Origin: Ignavibacteria bacterium
Lineage (GTDB): Bacteria > Bacteroidota > Ignavibacteria > Tepidaquicellales > Tepidaquicellaceae
NCBI GenBank assembly: GCA_016704345.1
Contig: JADJAH010000017.1
Span: 1-64,000, forward strand
Direction of reading: 5' to 3'
DNA: 64,000 bases
Of this stretch, positions 26,810 to 34,630 are shown in pieces (within the stretch, counting starts at the first letter, position 1; every line of letters starts with the position of its first letter). The translations under genes were made by a program, and so were the position numbers. The notes under the pieces are model-generated. The model ran no database searches. It was not told where the DNA came from and was given only the letters and a program-made list of their open reading frames with translations.

Positions 26810-27547
26810 CTACTCAACTGCTTTTGATTTGAGAAGATCCTGGTAAAGATCATCCGGAATTATGTCGCCACCGTTTACAAGAAACCTTGAAATATGCAGG
26901 TGTGTCGGAGACTTCTGCTTGTATGCATTAAGCCCCGATCTTCCTACTTCAGCAATCTTCTGACACGGCTCAACAATATCCCCAAGCTCTATGCTGACTT
27001 TGTTGTTATGTGCATAATAATATATTGCATCATCACCCGGATCATATATCATGACAAACTTGCCTCCGCGCAGATCACTCGATGGTTCCCAGTCATTTGA
27101 TAATGCCACTACAATTCCGCCTGACATCGAAAGCACATCTATTGGATTTCCTGTTCTGTCGTCGTTGCTGTCCTGATTCTTATCATATACAAAAATATCA
27201 TGTGCCGGATGCCCTCCGTGCTTATTACCCTCAAAAAAATCATATCCTTTTGTAATGTAGCCGCTTCCGTTCTTGCCGCCAATTGAACTCTGACTGTAAC
27301 CTCTCAGCGGAAAGCAAAAATTTTCTTTTGAATAATCAACTCCGCCTTTTCCGTAATAAAGATTGCTGATCTGTTCCGTCACAGAATTCAATTGCTGTAT
27401 TGCATCTGATTTACTGATCTTACCGTCTCTGATCATTGTATAGAGTTCATCAAAATCATCAATTGAACTTGTCTGGGCAAAAAGTATATTTATGCCCAAG
27501 AAGATAAATAGGAGGATCAGCGGATAAATCTTTGCCGTTCTGATCAT
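26810..27547 (-). CDS. Exported M23 (LytM-type) peptidase-like protein, paralogue 1
   Basis: The 245-residue protein has a signal peptide (MIRTAKIYPLILLFIFLGINILFAQ) and a short helical region before the LytM domain. It keeps the metal motifs GGHPAHDIF and THLHISRFL and the core YYAHNNKVSIELGDIVEPCQKIAEVGRSG. As in its neighbour, an acidic loop (DKNQDSNDD) is inserted after the first motif. Similarity between the two across the whole domain points to local gene duplication. Its start overlaps the stop of the lipoprotein gene upstream by four bases. Confidence 0.87.
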   Translation of the reverse strand: MIRTAKIYPLILLFIFLGINILFAQTSSIDDFDELYTMIRDGKISKSDAIQQLNSVTEQISNLYYGKGGVDYSKENFCFPLRGYSQSSIGGKNGSGYITKGYDFFEGNKHGGHPAHDIFVYDKNQDSNDDRTGNPIDVLSMSGGIVVALSNDWEPSSDLRGGKFVMIYDPGDDAIYYYAHNNKVSIELGDIVEPCQKIAEVGRSGLNAYKQKSPTHLHISRFLVNGGDIIPDDLYQDLLKSKAVE

Positions 27548-27969
27548 TCGTCGATAATTTCAATTTCGTTGCTGACAATCACGGTTCCGTCCGGCTTCAG
27601 AGCGCTCACACGGAATTTGCCTGATCGCAGAAATTTAACATTGTTGAAGTACACATAGTCGGCTGTAGGTCTTGTTTCAAAACCAAATGTTTCCTCTACT
27701 TCTCCCGTCTTCAGATCAGTTATGTTGATCTTTACTTCACTGACCCCAAGAGTCTTTTTCTCGGGACGCAAATCGACCATTACAGTCAGCGCACCCTGCG
27801 TGTATTTCTTTGCCTTTCCAAGGCATTCATCTTTTTCAATGGAGTATTCCTCGCAGAAGTAAAGTTTACTGCCCTGCATACTTCCACAAGAAAAGTTAAA
27901 ATCAGAACAGCTCATGATCAGCCCTGCAGATATTATCAGGGCCAGAAAAAAGTTGGATTGTGTTTTCAT
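27544..27969 (-). CDS. Small lipoprotein of unknown function
   Basis: Starting at the internal ATG 27969, the protein begins MKTQSNFFLALIISAGLIMSC, a typical lipobox, so it should be lipid-anchored. An upstream ATG at 27993 would add eight residues (MGNLPLHN) before that signal. The mature part of about 120 residues is a small beta-rich domain (GALTVMVDLRPEKKTLGVSEVKINITDL ... FRVSALKPDGTVIVSNEIEII) that resembles an Ig-like fold. I recognise no family. It is the first gene of a three-gene operon (4-base overlap) with two M23 peptidase-like genes, so a role in the same envelope process is plausible. Confidence 0.7.
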   Translation of the reverse strand: MKTQSNFFLALIISAGLIMSCSDFNFSCGSMQGSKLYFCEEYSIEKDECLGKAKKYTQGALTVMVDLRPEKKTLGVSEVKINITDLKTGEVEETFGFETRPTADYVYFNNVKFLRSGKFRVSALKPDGTVIVSNEIEIIDE

Positions 27970-28016
27970 ATTGTGTAGCGGCAAATTACCCATATAAACA
28001 ATCTTTTTCCATACTC

Positions 28017-28142
28017 AAATCATGATTACAGAATTAATTTCAATCACATCTGTCCAAAACGTTTTACTTGGAAAACAGTTTGCTCGAACCATTTCATAGA
28101 AAAAATCATTTTCGAAATCATGATTACAGAATTAATTTCAAT
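28017..28142. repeat. Truncated MITE end between 28-bp direct repeats
   Basis: AAATCATGATTACAGAATTA plus ATTTCAAT occurs identically at 28017-28044 and 28115-28142. The 70 bases between start CACATCTGTCCAAAACGTTTTACTT and continue with GCTCGAACCATTTCATAGAAAAAATC. This matches one terminus of the MITE-like element (34722 onward and the 20246 end) for about 65 bases. The rest of the element is missing. Confidence 0.75.
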
Positions 28143-28398
28143 AAGAAGGATTTGTCAGTTAAGCAGGCCGGAGAAAGTCGCCTGTCTGCCGTCATACATA
28201 TCCATATCCGAAGAAAAGAGGACAGGCAAGCCCGCCTAAAAGTAGAGATCATTCAACATCACCCTCACCCCAACCCTCTCCCAAGTGAGGGAGTTTAACA
28301 ATTCTTGTGCTTTTTAGTCCAGCTTACTGAGAGTGTTTTGACAAGCTGGAATATAATGCATGCACAAAAAAATTATAAAGGAAACAAACGAAATTCTT

Positions 28399-28612
28399 AT
28401 GACCAAAATTAAATTATCAATTAATTTCACTGTGTTTTGTCTTTGCCTCTCTTCTGCTGATCATCGGATGCTCTTCATCGCAAATGAGCATGTACAAACC
28501 CTCAGACAATTCACCGGGGTGGAGAATTGATGTGATGATAAGCTTGTGGATAAGTTTGACTTCTGAAAACTTTCATTTAACTGCTAACTTACTTCCTGAC
28601 TATTTGGGATAA
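28399..28612 (+). pseudogene. Possible frameshifted small lipoprotein
   Basis: From ATG 28399 the frame reads MTKIKLSINFTVFCLCLSSADHRM, a basic start and hydrophobic stretch that then runs into nonsense. One frame over, at 28454, it reads LLIIGCSSSQMSMYKPSDNSPGWRIDVM to a stop at 28610. Joining the two gives a lipobox (LLIIGC) right after the hydrophobic segment, as expected for a lipoprotein of about 70 residues. A single-base indel near 28445-28455 would explain it. I recognise no family; it may be a decayed gene or coincidence. Confidence 0.3.
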
Positions 28613-28771
28613 TATTTCCCAAGCCTCAACAAATTCATGATAATAATTGAGCGACATTAAAGTGTAGTTCATTCCTTCTTATTTATTCCTAATTTTGCAT
28701 TAACTTCTATTATAAATAATGACTGCTTTGATACACACAAGTCTTTATGAACTCATCTAACAAAAATCCAA

Positions 28772-31153
28772 ATGAATAAACTCGATTACTCAGGAGTAAT
28801 GCCACACACTCTTGGCTTCGCTTCCCGTCGCGGGAAATATTATGATGTGAATGATATTCTGAAATCAGGTTCACCCTTGAATGAAGATGCTATTGCTAAG
28901 TTTGAGAAACTCGATACTGTGTACAGAACACTTTGTGCAGTACTGTTTAACTTTGTCCCAACAAGCGGACATCCAGGCGGTTCAATCTCTTCGGGAAGAT
29001 TTGTTTCATCAATACTTTATAATAATCTTGACTTCGACATTGCAAAACCTTTTTCAGATGTAAATGACCTGGTAGTTTATGCTGCGGGGCACAAAGCTCT
29101 CGGACTCTATGCAATGTGGGCTCTGAGGAATGAAGTCGTAAGAGCATTCAGGAGAGAACTTCTTCCCGATGAAAATCTTCAACTGCGTTTCGAAGATCTT
29201 CTTGGCTTCAGAAGAAATCCTACAAATACTCTACCACTTTTTACTAAGTTCAAAACCAAAGCGCTTGACGGACATCCAACGCCGGCAACACCTCACGTGA
29301 AAGTTGCTACAGGTGCAAGCGGAGTCGGAGTTCCTGCAGCTTTCGGAGTTGCGCTTGGAGCGCTCGACTATTTCGGAGAGAATGCACCGAAGGTACACGT
29401 CGTAGAGGGTGAGGGCGGAATGACACCGGGAAGAGTTGCAGAAGCTTTTGCAGCAGCATCTGCTATGAGATTGTATAATGTCAACCTGCACATTGATTTC
29501 AATCAGGCATCAATTGATTCAAACAGGGTTTGCAGAGAGGGCGAGCTCAAAGGTGATTATGTTCAGTGGAATCCTATGGAGCTTTGTTATCTTCACGACT
29601 TCAACGTGATCTATGTTGATGACGGAAAAGATTTCAACAAAATCTCCGCGGCACAGGCATTTGCTTTGTCTCTTGATAATAAGATGCCGACTGCGATCGT
29701 TTACAGAACTATCAAAGGTTGGAAATATGGGATCGAAGGCAAGGCTTCGCATGGAGCGGGTCATAAGCTGAACTCCGAAGGATTTTACGCCGCATGCAAA
29801 GAATTTGAAGACATGTTTAAAGTACAGGTTCCGAGATTTTCCGGCGAAGGAACTCAGGAGAATATCGAGCAATGTTTCTATGACACGTTGCTTACAATAC
29901 GAAATGCAATTGACAGCGACAGCACTCTTTCTTATTTCGGAGATGCGATAGCAAGCAGTAAGGAGCGGCTATTGGGTCGATGCAGAAAACCGCTGGAGAA
30001 TGAGCCGAAGCTTCAGCACATTTATGAAGATGAAATTATTTCTGAAAAGAATATTCCCGAAGAGTTGGGAATAAAGCCCGGTGGCACAACAACTTTAAGA
30101 GCCGTTCTCGGTTCTTCACTCGGACATATTAATAAGATCTCCAACGGTGCGATACTTGGCGTTGCGGCAGATCTTATCGGTTCTACTTCTGTCAATCTTC
30201 TCGGAAGCGGTTTCCACGAAGGCTTTTACGATTCTGTTGACAACCCCGACTCGAGGATATTGGCGATCGGAGGAATTTGTGAAGATGCAATCGGCGGTAT
30301 GATGGCAGGGCTTTCGGCGTTTGGAAAACATATCGGTGTCAGTTCATCTTACGGTGCATTTATATCTGCGATGGAACATACAGCAGCAAGACTTCATGGC
30401 ATTGGCGAGCAGAACAAAGTGATGCACTTCGGAGGACATTACAACACATGGATTCTCATCAATGCACATGCAGGACTCAAGACAGGCGAAGACGGCCCGA
30501 CACATGCTGATCCTCAATGCCTTCAGTTGATTCAGGAAAACTTCCCTCCCGGAATTCTGATAACGCTCACACCGTGGGAACCCGGCGAGATATGGCCATT
30601 ACTGGTTGCAGGACTCAAGAAACGCCCGGCAATTCTTTCGCCATTTGTCACCAGACCAAATGAGCTCATAATGGACAGAGAGAAACTTAACATCGCTCCG
30701 GCAATCGAGGCAATCAATGGCGTGTATGCTTTGAGAAAAGCAGACCCCGGTCAGCAACTCGACGGCTCTGTGATTCTTCAGGAAAGTGGAGTAACGATAG
30801 AATTTGTAACAAAGGTACTTCCGAGACTCGACAAAGAGGGCTACAACATTAACGTTTATCACGTCTCAAGCGCGGAACTTTATGATGCCCATCCGAAAGA
30901 AGAAAGAGAAGCCTTGCTTCCTTACACTGTCCGCAATACTGCACTCGGCATAACCGGCTTTACACTGCCGACTATGTACAAATGGATCACGAGCTTTGAA
31001 GGCAGGTATAATATTCTGCACCCGTTCAGAAAAGGTTACTACCTCGGCAGCGGGACTGCTGAAAGTGTTCTTCACCAGGCAGGGCTGGATGCTGATTCGA
31101 TGTATGATGAAGTTGTGAAATATATACAGGCGAAGACGGCGGTTGAAAATTGA
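28772..31153 (+). CDS. Transketolase-family thiamine diphosphate enzyme
   Basis: The 793-residue protein is longer than usual transketolase (about 660). It keeps the family marks: TSGHPGGSISSGRF near residue 65, a TPP-binding region EGEGGMTPGRVAEAFAAASAMRLYNVNLHIDFNQASID (about 208-250), AGHKLNSEGF, and the pyrimidine-binding part NPDSRILAIGGICEDAIGGMMAGLSAFGKHIGV. GGHYNTWILINAHAGLKTGEDGPTHADPQCL follows, where the TGEDGPTH core matches transketolase. It should move two-carbon units between sugar phosphates in the cytoplasm, but this divergent branch may have a different substrate range. It is not a phosphoketolase by these motifs. Monocistronic; heptamer repeats begin right after the stop. 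Confidence 0.8.
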   Translation: MNKLDYSGVMPHTLGFASRRGKYYDVNDILKSGSPLNEDAIAKFEKLDTVYRTLCAVLFNFVPTSGHPGGSISSGRFVSSILYNNLDFDIAKPFSDVNDLVVYAAGHKALGLYAMWALRNEVVRAFRRELLPDENLQLRFEDLLGFRRNPTNTLPLFTKFKTKALDGHPTPATPHVKVATGASGVGVPAAFGVALGALDYFGENAPKVHVVEGEGGMTPGRVAEAFAAASAMRLYNVNLHIDFNQASIDSNRVCREGELKGDYVQWNPMELCYLHDFNVIYVDDGKDFNKISAAQAFALSLDNKMPTAIVYRTIKGWKYGIEGKASHGAGHKLNSEGFYAACKEFEDMFKVQVPRFSGEGTQENIEQCFYDTLLTIRNAIDSDSTLSYFGDAIASSKERLLGRCRKPLENEPKLQHIYEDEIISEKNIPEELGIKPGGTTTLRAVLGSSLGHINKISNGAILGVAADLIGSTSVNLLGSGFHEGFYDSVDNPDSRILAIGGICEDAIGGMMAGLSAFGKHIGVSSSYGAFISAMEHTAARLHGIGEQNKVMHFGGHYNTWILINAHAGLKTGEDGPTHADPQCLQLIQENFPPGILITLTPWEPGEIWPLLVAGLKKRPAILSPFVTRPNELIMDREKLNIAPAIEAINGVYALRKADPGQQLDGSVILQESGVTIEFVTKVLPRLDKEGYNINVYHVSSAELYDAHPKEEREALLPYTVRNTALGITGFTLPTMYKWITSFEGRYNILHPFRKGYYLGSGTAESVLHQAGLDADSMYDEVVKYIQAKTAVEN

Positions 31154-31220
31154 AAATGGAAAATTGAGAATTGAAAATTGAAAATTGAGAATTGAAAATT
31201 GAAAATTGAGAATTGAAAAT
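31145..31220. repeat. Heptamer tandem array (GAAAATT type)
   Basis: Starting inside the last codons of the transketolase-like gene, the sequence is a run of 7-bp units, mainly GAAAATT with GAGAATT and GGAAAAT variants. The period of seven is kept for roughly ten units. Similar units (GAAAGTT, GAAAATG, GAGAATT) recur at 31370-31425. Confidence 0.85.
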
Positions 31221-31546
31221 TTCCGCCGTTGTTGGTCTTAGCCCGCCATAACAGCAGATCTATACAAAGTTTTTAATTACTGGCGGGCGTGACCCCGTCT
31301 GCAGAGAATGTACTTGATTAGCCGACTGCGGGCAGGCAACAACTTACTCCTGCCAACCAAGCTCTTAGCAAATTGAAAGTTGAAAGTTAAAAGTTGAAAA
31401 TGGAAAGTTGAGAATTGAGAGTTGAAGATTCACTATCGCAGCAGAGTTTCACGGTGCTTTTCCTACGCTCCGAGAGAAACGAGCTAGTTAATAGCTGACT
31501 AGTAACTCACACTTTGACAATCAAATAGAATGTCAAAGTGAATTAA
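31154..31546. other. Intergenic stretch with heptamer repeats and palindromic repeats
   Basis: Heptamer-period arrays lie at 31145-31220 and about 31370-31425 (listed separately). Between them, about 31274-31338, is a dispersed palindromic copy (CTGGCGGGCGTGACCCCGTC, CTGCAGAGAATGTACTTGATTAGCCGACTGCGGGCAGGC). A 10-bp inverted repeat precedes the next gene. No gene is supported. Confidence 0.55.
31510..31540. promoter_or_regulatory. 10-bp inverted repeat upstream of an exported-protein gene
   Basis: CACTTTGACA (31510-31519) is perfectly complementary to TGTCAAAGTG (31531-31540) with an 11-base spacer. It ends 22 bases before ATG 31562. It could be an operator for a dimeric repressor or a leader hairpin; no T-run follows, so it is not an obvious terminator. 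Confidence 0.5.
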
Positions 31547-31561
31547 ATGAACGGGGTCATC

Positions 31562-32872
31562 ATGAAAGCAATAGTAGTTTCAATACTGATGTTGATGTTA
31601 TCGCACTCAATTGTTTTCTCACAAAGCGGCTGGATGCAAATCAACAGCGGCACTTCAAGTTCATTGTCCAATGAATTCTTTCTTAATGAAAATACCGGCT
31701 GGATCTGCGGATCATACGGGACAATCATTAAGACCACAAACAAAGGAGTCAATTGGATCCTTCAGCAAAGCAATATGAACTTTGAGCTTAGTGATATTCA
31801 TTTCATAAATGAAAATACCGGTTGGGCTGCAGGAGGAGTTTTTGTATCGCCCGGAACAACAGACAACAGAATGAATCTCTGCAAGACAACTAACGGAGGG
31901 ATGAACTGGAATGTGATATTAAATGAAACTGATTTTGACAACCGATTATCTGTAATTTACTTTTCGGATGCTTCAAACGGAATTGCGCTGGGCCGGGGCG
32001 GCAATGGTTCAGTTACAACCGGTGTCATCAGAAGAACTTCAAACGGCGGTACCAACTGGTCATACAACGGATTCAGAAGCACCGTCAGAAAACAGATTGA
32101 TTCACATTCTAATATTTGGATCATCTCAAAATATGCTGATGATACCGGACACGATACTTCCTATCTGCAATACAGTTCTGACTTCGGCATTACATGGAAC
32201 ACTAAACTCAAGACAAGCCAGCATGCCTTTCTTGATTTTAATTTAGTTGATGACAGTACCATAATACTCCTTACGCGCATAGATACAAATGCTTTTGCGA
32301 ATGGAATTCTTTTAACAACTAACGCAGGAACTGACTGGCGACTTACTGCATTCTTTGCCGGATCCGCAGTGTTCAATCTTGAATTCGTTGATGTCAATAC
32401 AGGATGGGCTGCAGGTTCAAGAATTTACCGGACAACTGACGGCGGATCAAACTGGCTTGAACAATTGAATGTGTATCCCTTGGACATTAATGGAGTGCTT
32501 ATGCGTGATTACAAGAGTGGCATAGCGTACGGAGATCAGGGAATTCTATACACAACTTCCACAGGAGGAATAATGAATGCAGTCACTTATTCATCTACAA
32601 CTCCAAAGGACTTTGAATTATATCAGAATTATCCCAACCCGTTTAATCCAATAACAATCATCAATTACGAAATAAGAAAAAATAGTTATGTCTCTATAAA
32701 GGTCTATGATGTCTCAGGTAAATATGTAACGACAGTTGTGAGCGAAGTGAAAAGTGCAGGAAGACACGAGGTTGAATTCAATGCATCTGAACTTTCAAGC
32801 GGCTTATACTTCTATTCGCTTTTGATCAATGGAAGAATTGTGAGTACAAAAAGAATGGTTCTTATAAGATAA
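31562..32872 (+). CDS. Exported YCF48/BNR-like beta-propeller protein with type IX sorting tail
   Basis: The ATG at 31562 gives a clean signal peptide (MKAIVVSILMLMLSHSIVFSQ); an ATG at 31547 adds five residues (MNGVI). The mature protein is a beta-propeller of repeats such as NENTGWICGSYGTIIKTTNKGVNW, NENTGWAAGG, KTTNGGMNW and RTTDGGSNW, which is YCF48-like. The C terminus is a type A sorting domain (QNYPNPFNPITIINYEI ... SGLYFYSLLINGRIVSTKRMVLIR). It is likely attached to or released from the cell surface; no enzyme activity is suggested. Convergent with the DUF853 gene across a repeat-rich gap. Confidence 0.87.
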   Translation: MKAIVVSILMLMLSHSIVFSQSGWMQINSGTSSSLSNEFFLNENTGWICGSYGTIIKTTNKGVNWILQQSNMNFELSDIHFINENTGWAAGGVFVSPGTTDNRMNLCKTTNGGMNWNVILNETDFDNRLSVIYFSDASNGIALGRGGNGSVTTGVIRRTSNGGTNWSYNGFRSTVRKQIDSHSNIWIISKYADDTGHDTSYLQYSSDFGITWNTKLKTSQHAFLDFNLVDDSTIILLTRIDTNAFANGILLTTNAGTDWRLTAFFAGSAVFNLEFVDVNTGWAAGSRIYRTTDGGSNWLEQLNVYPLDINGVLMRDYKSGIAYGDQGILYTTSTGGIMNAVTYSSTTPKDFELYQNYPNPFNPITIINYEIRKNSYVSIKVYDVSGKYVTTVVSEVKSAGRHEVEFNASELSSGLYFYSLLINGRIVSTKRMVLIR

Positions 32873-32911
32873 ATTCAGATGCACTTTAGTTTGTTTTCCG
32901 ACGGCGGAACT

Positions 32912-33103
32912 CCTAATTCCTAATTCTAAATTCCTAATTCAATTCGCAGGTTGTTGGTGACCCATGGGAATCCACCCCTTTGGGGAAAGTTTGCATGGCT
33001 CTGTTTGATCTTAGTCTCTCTCTGATTCGCAAACTTTTGGGGACACCAAACAACGGCGGCGGAATTCCTAATTCCTAATTCCTAATTCTTAATTCCTAAT
33101 TCA
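32912..33103. repeat. AATTCCT heptamer arrays flanking a palindrome
   Basis: Arrays of the 7-bp unit AATTCCT lie at about 32910-32942 and 33062-33103, in the same orientation. Between them are GTTGTTGGTG (32950-32959) with its near-complement CACCAAACAAC (33044-33054), and AAAGTTTGC with GCAAACTTT inside. The whole gap between two convergent genes is therefore repeat DNA, perhaps a small composite element. Confidence 0.7.
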
Positions 33104-33106
33104 ATT

Positions 33107-34630
33107 TCACCGTCTGCTCTTGATCCCAAGCACTCCAAGCAATCCTCGTGTAAGTTCTCTTACTACTGTGTTGCCGATCGATCTTGCAGTACTGCTTGTC
33201 AGAACTTTTTCCACGGTGCTTTTCTCTTCTTTCTTATTACCTGAACTCTTTGCTTCAGATTCACCATTGGCCGCGGCTTCTTCAAGTTTCCTGCTGAGAA
33301 TTTCATAAGCGCTATCGCGGTCAATCACTTCATTGTATCTCTGAACAATCTTAGAACCGGCAACTATAGAATCAATTTCTTCACTTGTTAATACATCCAT
33401 TCTTGAAGCCGGCGGGCAAAGTAATGCAGCCGCAAGTGGCGTTGGATTACCCTTTTCATTGAGGACAGTAACAGCAGCTTCACCGATACCGAGCGATGTA
33501 AGCAGTGTTTCAAGATCGTAAAAATCTGACAATGGATAGTTCTCTGCAACAAGTTTTATCATCTTTCTGTCCTTTGCCGTAAATGCTCTAAGAGCATGCT
33601 GAACTTTCATTCCGAGCTGACTCAGAACCGATGCCGGAATATCTGTCGGATTTTGCGTGCAGAAAAAAATTCCAACTCCCTTCGAACGAATTAGCTTGAT
33701 GATCGTTTCAATCTGATCCTGCAATGCCTTTGAAGCTTCATTGAATAAGAGATGGGCTTCGTCAATAAATATGACAAGCTTTGGCCTGTCAAGATCTCCT
33801 TCCTCGGGAAATGTATTATAAATCTCAACCAACAGACACAAAAGGAAAGTTGAAAACAGTTTCGGCCGGTTCTGAATGTCCGTAAGTCTTAACATTGATA
33901 TTACTCCCCTGCCCTGATCATCTATCCGCATCAGGTCGTTCACATCAAAAGATACTTCACCAAAGAATGTATCTGCTTTTTGCTGCTCGAGTTCAATTAC
34001 TTTTCTTAGTATTGTTCCGGTTGAAGTGGTTGAGATCTTGCCGTATGTCTTCTCAATTTCCTCTTTTCCTTCATCTGAAATATACTGAAGCATTTTCTTG
34101 AAATCCTTCAGGTCAAGCAGAGGGATCTGATTGTCATCGCAGTACTTGAATATGAGTGAGACAATTCCTGATTGCGTATCATTCAGCTCCAGCATTTTTG
34201 AAAAGAGTACAGGACCGAACTCCGAAACTGTTGCTCTCAATCTTGCACCTTTCTCATCAGAAATAGATAAGAACTCGACAGGATATCCGTTTGCCGCAAA
34301 TGTAATGCCGATCTTATCGGCTCTTTCCTTTATCTTTTCATTATCGGCTCCCGGCCTTGCAATGCCGCTAAGATCACCTTTGATGTCCATCATCATTACA
34401 GGTACGCTTGCTGATGAAAGCCCTTCTGCAATAATCTGAAGTGTTTTCGTTTTCCCGGTTCCTGTAGCACCGGCAATTAGCCCGTGACGGTTCATAGTCT
34501 TAAGGGGAAGCTTGACACTCACACCTGTGAGGCATTCTCCGCTCAACATAGCACCTCCAAGCAAGATCGCATCTCCTTTGAATGTGTAGCCGGAGTTAAT
34601 TTCTTCGATGAACTTTTCTTTGTTGTCCAC
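33107..34630 (-). CDS. HerA/VirB4-like ATPase, DUF853 (YjgR) family
   Basis: The 507-residue cytoplasmic protein has Walker A GLIAGATGTGKTKT near residue 50, MMMDIKGDLSG, Walker B KLVIFIDEAHLLF near 290, a sensor segment GIFFCTQNPTDIP, and the arginine-rich LGMKVQHALRAFTAKDRK. These define the DUF853/YjgR branch of the FtsK-HerA superfamily. Members are hexameric-type ATPases of uncertain role, sometimes listed as helicase-like. The start codon appears to be GTG at 34630 (GTG GAC AAC AAA). No nuclease gene (NurA-like) sits nearby, so a HerA-NurA repair role is not supported. Confidence 0.87.
   Translation of the reverse strand: MDNKEKFIEEINSGYTFKGDAILLGGAMLSGECLTGVSVKLPLKTMNRHGLIAGATGTGKTKTLQIIAEGLSSASVPVMMMDIKGDLSGIARPGADNEKIKERADKIGITFAANGYPVEFLSISDEKGARLRATVSEFGPVLFSKMLELNDTQSGIVSLIFKYCDDNQIPLLDLKDFKKMLQYISDEGKEEIEKTYGKISTTSTGTILRKVIELEQQKADTFFGEVSFDVNDLMRIDDQGRGVISMLRLTDIQNRPKLFSTFLLCLLVEIYNTFPEEGDLDRPKLVIFIDEAHLLFNEASKALQDQIETIIKLIRSKGVGIFFCTQNPTDIPASVLSQLGMKVQHALRAFTAKDRKMIKLVAENYPLSDFYDLETLLTSLGIGEAAVTVLNEKGNPTPLAAALLCPPASRMDVLTSEEIDSIVAGSKIVQRYNEVIDRDSAYEILSRKLEEAAANGESEAKSSGNKKEEKSTVEKVLTSSTARSIGNTVVRELTRGLLGVLGIKSRR

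Larger units (their letters stand above)
27994..28771. other. Intergenic stretch with element remnant, direct repeats and a decayed gene
   Basis: From left to right: a 28-bp direct repeat pair (28017-28044 and 28115-28142) around an element remnant; a palindromic-family fragment (GCCTGTCTGCCGTCATACATATCC...GGACAGGCAAGC) at about 28180-28227; and the widespread repeat CACCCTCACCCCAACCCTCTCCC at 28259-28281. A possible lipoprotein remnant follows at 28399-28612, then a TAATTTTG promoter-like element at 28690-28697, about 75 bases before the transketolase-like gene. A 76-codon open frame across the left part is repeat translation (PHPNPLPSEG). Confidence 0.55.

Noticed and set aside
28068..28298. 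76-codon frame ending HPHPNPLPSEG
   Set aside because: It is a translation of the widespread CACCCTCACCCC repeat together with the element remnant, with no start signal or family.
28772..31153. Phosphoketolase
   Set aside because: The TPP motifs (TSGHPGGSISS, TGEDGPTH) are of the transketolase type; phosphoketolase signatures such as PEGPIHEGGELGY are absent.
31145..31425. Possible CRISPR array
   Set aside because: The repeats have a 7-bp period without unique spacers; no cas genes are in the window. The 24-25-bp tandem at 10893 also lacks spacers.
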